A stretch of 64,000 bases of DNA from Bacteroidota bacterium (GTDB taxonomy: Bacteria; Bacteroidota; Bacteroidia; Flavobacteriales; Schleiferiaceae): assembly GCA_003045865.1 (NCBI GenBank), contig PZPB01000001.1, positions 1 to 64,000 of the forward strand, in the 5' to 3' direction. Positions 62,199 to 64,000 of the stretch are shown piece after piece (position 1 is the first letter of the stretch; every line of letters begins with the position of its first letter). The notes beneath the pieces were generated by a model. The model was not told where the DNA came from, searched no databases, and worked only from the letters and a program-made list of their open reading frames with translations. A program made the translations under genes and the position numbers.

Positions 62199-62954
62199 TT
62201 AGTTGGGGATGCTGTATTCCCCAGGCGAGATATACTGACGGCTATTCCCGGTAAGATCGAAGGCTTTCGCTAAAACCTTATAGCTACTGCCGCCAGGGTA
62301 GTTTGGACTACCCGTAAAGTAGGCGATTCCTTGACGTTGCTTTTCGCCGTTTAGCTTAATCCCTTGCGCCACAATAGTGTCGCCTAGTAGATTGCCATTT
62401 TGGCTTTTCATAAAATAAATATAGAGGCTATCCAATCCTTGATCATCGCTTAAATCGTAGGCAATTGACATAGCAGACTGAGGGTCTCTAGTTAAAATGC
62501 CTTGGTGGGCAATGGTATTAATTGTGGGTGCAGAGTTATCCTGGTTAAGAAAATAAAAAGTTTGCTCAACAAAGGTTTCATTGCCGTCCTCGTCGAAACA
62601 TTTTACGATAATATAATTTTCACCAACAGGGTTAATGGTAGGAGCAATATCTGCATCAAATTGTAAATCGTCATTCATGCCACTTAAACCTCTTAAAGAA
62701 TAGTGATACACCAAATTTCCTAGATCAGCATTACCAATGCTAATTTCGGTAGAAACCAAACCGCTGTTATCGTTAAAAAGAATTTCTACGGGAACCTTAT
62801 TATTACTTAAGCTCAAAGTATCTGCTGGGCTAAGAATAGTTACGGTAGGGGCGGTGCTGCGTTCCTCATCGCCACTGCTTCCACAAGAGTAAAGGCTAAG
62901 GCTTAATGCCAATAATAATCCCTTTAGGGCAAAAGAGGTATAAAAAAGTTTCAT
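62199..62954 (-). CDS. Lipoprotein with Ig-like domains
   Basis: The 251-residue protein has a lipobox ending in LYSC and two Ig-like/cadherin-type repeats beginning APTVTILSPADTL and APTINTIAHQGIL, each with a diagnostic NSG/DQGLDSLYIYF pattern. It is probably a surface lipoprotein with an adhesive or structural role. No catalytic motif. It stands alone, convergent with the symporter gene. Confidence 0.75.
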   Translation of the reverse strand: MKLFYTSFALKGLLLALSLSLYSCGSSGDEERSTAPTVTILSPADTLSLSNNKVPVEILFNDNSGLVSTEISIGNADLGNLVYHYSLRGLSGMNDDLQFDADIAPTINPVGENYIIVKCFDEDGNETFVEQTFYFLNQDNSAPTINTIAHQGILTRDPQSAMSIAYDLSDDQGLDSLYIYFMKSQNGNLLGDTIVAQGIKLNGEKQRQGIAYFTGSPNYPGGSSYKVLAKAFDLTGNSRQYISPGEYSIPN

Positions 62955-63019
62955 AAAAATATAGCTTATTTTGGTATGTAATATAATGCTTTTAGGGGCG
63001 CATCTTGGCGCAGACCTAC

Positions 63020-63664
63020 CTAAGCGAAATGCGTATGATAAAAAGAGAAAACCCCGCTAAGAAACATTTGTGCGGCCAAAGATCCTACTACCAAACCCAT
63101 AATGCGGTTGAAAACCTTTAGGCCATTATCGCCCAAAGTTTTCTTGATAAAAGGCATTCTTTGCAAAATGAGCAGAGCGGCGATAGAACAAACCACTATC
63201 GCGAGTACGCCACTAAGGTAATCTTGCCAAGTTTCCGCGGCAATGCTCAGGTTAATTAAAGTAGTAGCTAAACCAGCGCCCACCATAACCGGAATGGCTA
63301 GAGGAACCACGCTGATATCCTCGCGTTCTAAAGCCGCTTGCTGATCTTTCATATTGTGGTTTACTTTTTTGCCATGACCTTGCACCATGTTTAAACCCAT
63401 AATAAAGAGAATAGTACCCCCAAATATGCGCAAGCCGTCGGGGGAAATGCCAAAGAACTGAAAAATGTAAGTCCCTAATAGAAATGTAATTAACATGGCA
63501 ACGAAGGAGGCGCGTGTGGTTTTTTTAGCAGTATGCCTTACTTCTTCCTTGCTGGCGTTCTCATCCAATAAACCTAGCATAATTACCCCTACCGAAAGCG
63601 GGTTCATAATGGTGAAAATGGAAACGCTGTTACCCAGTATGTCTTTGAGAAGTTCTACTACCAT
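63020..63664 (-). CDS. MarC family integral membrane protein
   Basis: The 214-residue protein has six TM segments and the MarC pattern: IMNPLSVGVIMLGLL near the N terminus, GGTILFIMGLNMV, and VPLAIPVMVGAGL after a basic loop. MarC proteins are inner-membrane proteins of unknown transport role; despite the name, a link to drug resistance is unproven. It is 65 bases from the Ig-like lipoprotein gene on the same strand. Confidence 0.9.
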   Translation of the reverse strand: MVVELLKDILGNSVSIFTIMNPLSVGVIMLGLLDENASKEEVRHTAKKTTRASFVAMLITFLLGTYIFQFFGISPDGLRIFGGTILFIMGLNMVQGHGKKVNHNMKDQQAALEREDISVVPLAIPVMVGAGLATTLINLSIAAETWQDYLSGVLAIVVCSIAALLILQRMPFIKKTLGDNGLKVFNRIMGLVVGSLAAQMFLSGVFSFYHTHFA

Positions 63665-63781
63665 GCAATAATTTTTCGCGGCAAAGGTTGTTATTTTTGC
63701 TGGAAAAGAGAGCTATTTTTTCGGGCGGGTAGTATCAACCTTAATAATTTTTAGATTTGAAGGATTAATTCTTCCTTCAGT

Positions 63782-64000
63782 ATGTTTCCTAACTTAATTC
63801 AGGCGGCCATTCCCTTTTTCGTTTTCTTCGTGCTGCTCGAAATTGTACTCACTGCTTGGCGGCGCATTCCAAGCTATGAAACCAAAGACGCTTTAAGTAG
63901 CATTGCCATGGGTTTGGGAAATGTGGGCGTGGGAATTTTGAGCAAGGGACTTATTTTTGGCATCTATCTACTGGTGTACCAGTTTAGAATATTCGAGTTA
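63782..64000 (+). CDS. Sterol desaturase/fatty acid hydroxylase-like protein (partial)
   Basis: The first 73 residues run to the window edge. They start MFPNLIQAAIPFFVFFVLLE, followed by SYETKDALSSIAMGLGNVG and a hydrophobic helix, as at the N terminus of sterol desaturase family proteins. The His-box motifs that hold the di-iron site are beyond the edge, so the family call is provisional. Confidence 0.7.
   Translation, partial: MFPNLIQAAIPFFVFFVLLEIVLTAWRRIPSYETKDALSSIAMGLGNVGVGILSKGLIFGIYLLVYQFRIFEL

Overview
The window looks like chromosomal DNA of a marine-type Bacteroidota, most likely order Flavobacteriales. Four things point there: genes of the type IX secretion and gliding machinery (a PorZ-like propeller, GldH, and a secreted hydrolase ending in a YPNP-type sorting domain); the operon order ricT-gldH-PBP1A; a SecA whose zinc tail is replaced; and Bacteroidota-type -7 promoter boxes (TAnnTTTG) in front of many genes. 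No rRNA, tRNA, CRISPR array, phage or complete insertion sequence was seen. Genes are densely packed on both strands.

Layout. 1-2.1 kb: end of an unknown gene, a glutamate-receptor-like potassium channel, and a lipoprotein propeller. 2.2-4.1 kb (minus): RidA, an ATPase-like protein with a broken P-loop, and a small membrane protein. 4.2-9.2 kb (minus): a lipoprotein glycoside hydrolase carrying an apparent frameshift, overlapping a 1231-residue synthase that joins a processive GT2 glycosyltransferase to two TIM-barrel hydrolase-like domains lacking catalytic residues. 9.2-12.5 kb: a cation/proton antiporter with an RCK-like domain, an arsenate-reductase-like protein without its nucleophilic cysteine, a cobalamin adenosyltransferase and a DUF2795 protein. 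12.7-13.6 kb: remains of a FIST/receiver signalling gene. 13.7-19.2 kb: secA, then an ECF sigma factor coupled to a protein with an anti-sigma-like start and an outer-membrane barrel.

19.2-29.7 kb holds housekeeping genes: aminotransferase, SlyD-type isomerase, ABC-F, exported MsrA, asd, a lamin-tail surface protein, an exonuclease and a double ABC ATPase. 30.3-34.5 kb is a block of envelope proteins of unknown function. 34.6-43.2 kb is one minus-strand run: ricT-gldH-PBP1A-scoA-membrane protein-scoB-membrane protein. The two CoA-transferase subunits are interleaved with two GT-C-like membrane proteins. 43.4-50.7 kb: porZ-recO, facing tatA-gatA-mltD-DUF4837. 51-55.2 kb: a Fic protein with striking operator-like repeats, a LolD-like ATPase, an SDR lacking its active site, and a semialdehyde dehydrogenase. 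55.6-58.6 kb: a cupin/JmjC hydroxylase, an unknown Cys4 protein and a secreted serine hydrolase. 58.6-62.2 kb: cysteine dioxygenase, divergent from a cysteine-sulfinate-decarboxylase-like enzyme and a sodium/solute symporter, which together suggest a hypotaurine/taurine module. The window ends with a lipoprotein, MarC and the start of a sterol-desaturase-like gene.

The best candidates for undescribed biology are the GT2-pseudohydrolase synthase with its hydrolase partner, the CDO/decarboxylase/symporter cluster, the sigma factor with a partner that may span the whole envelope, the amino-acid-gated potassium channel, and the Fic gene with its palindromic promoter. All functions are read from sequence motifs only; no database search was possible.
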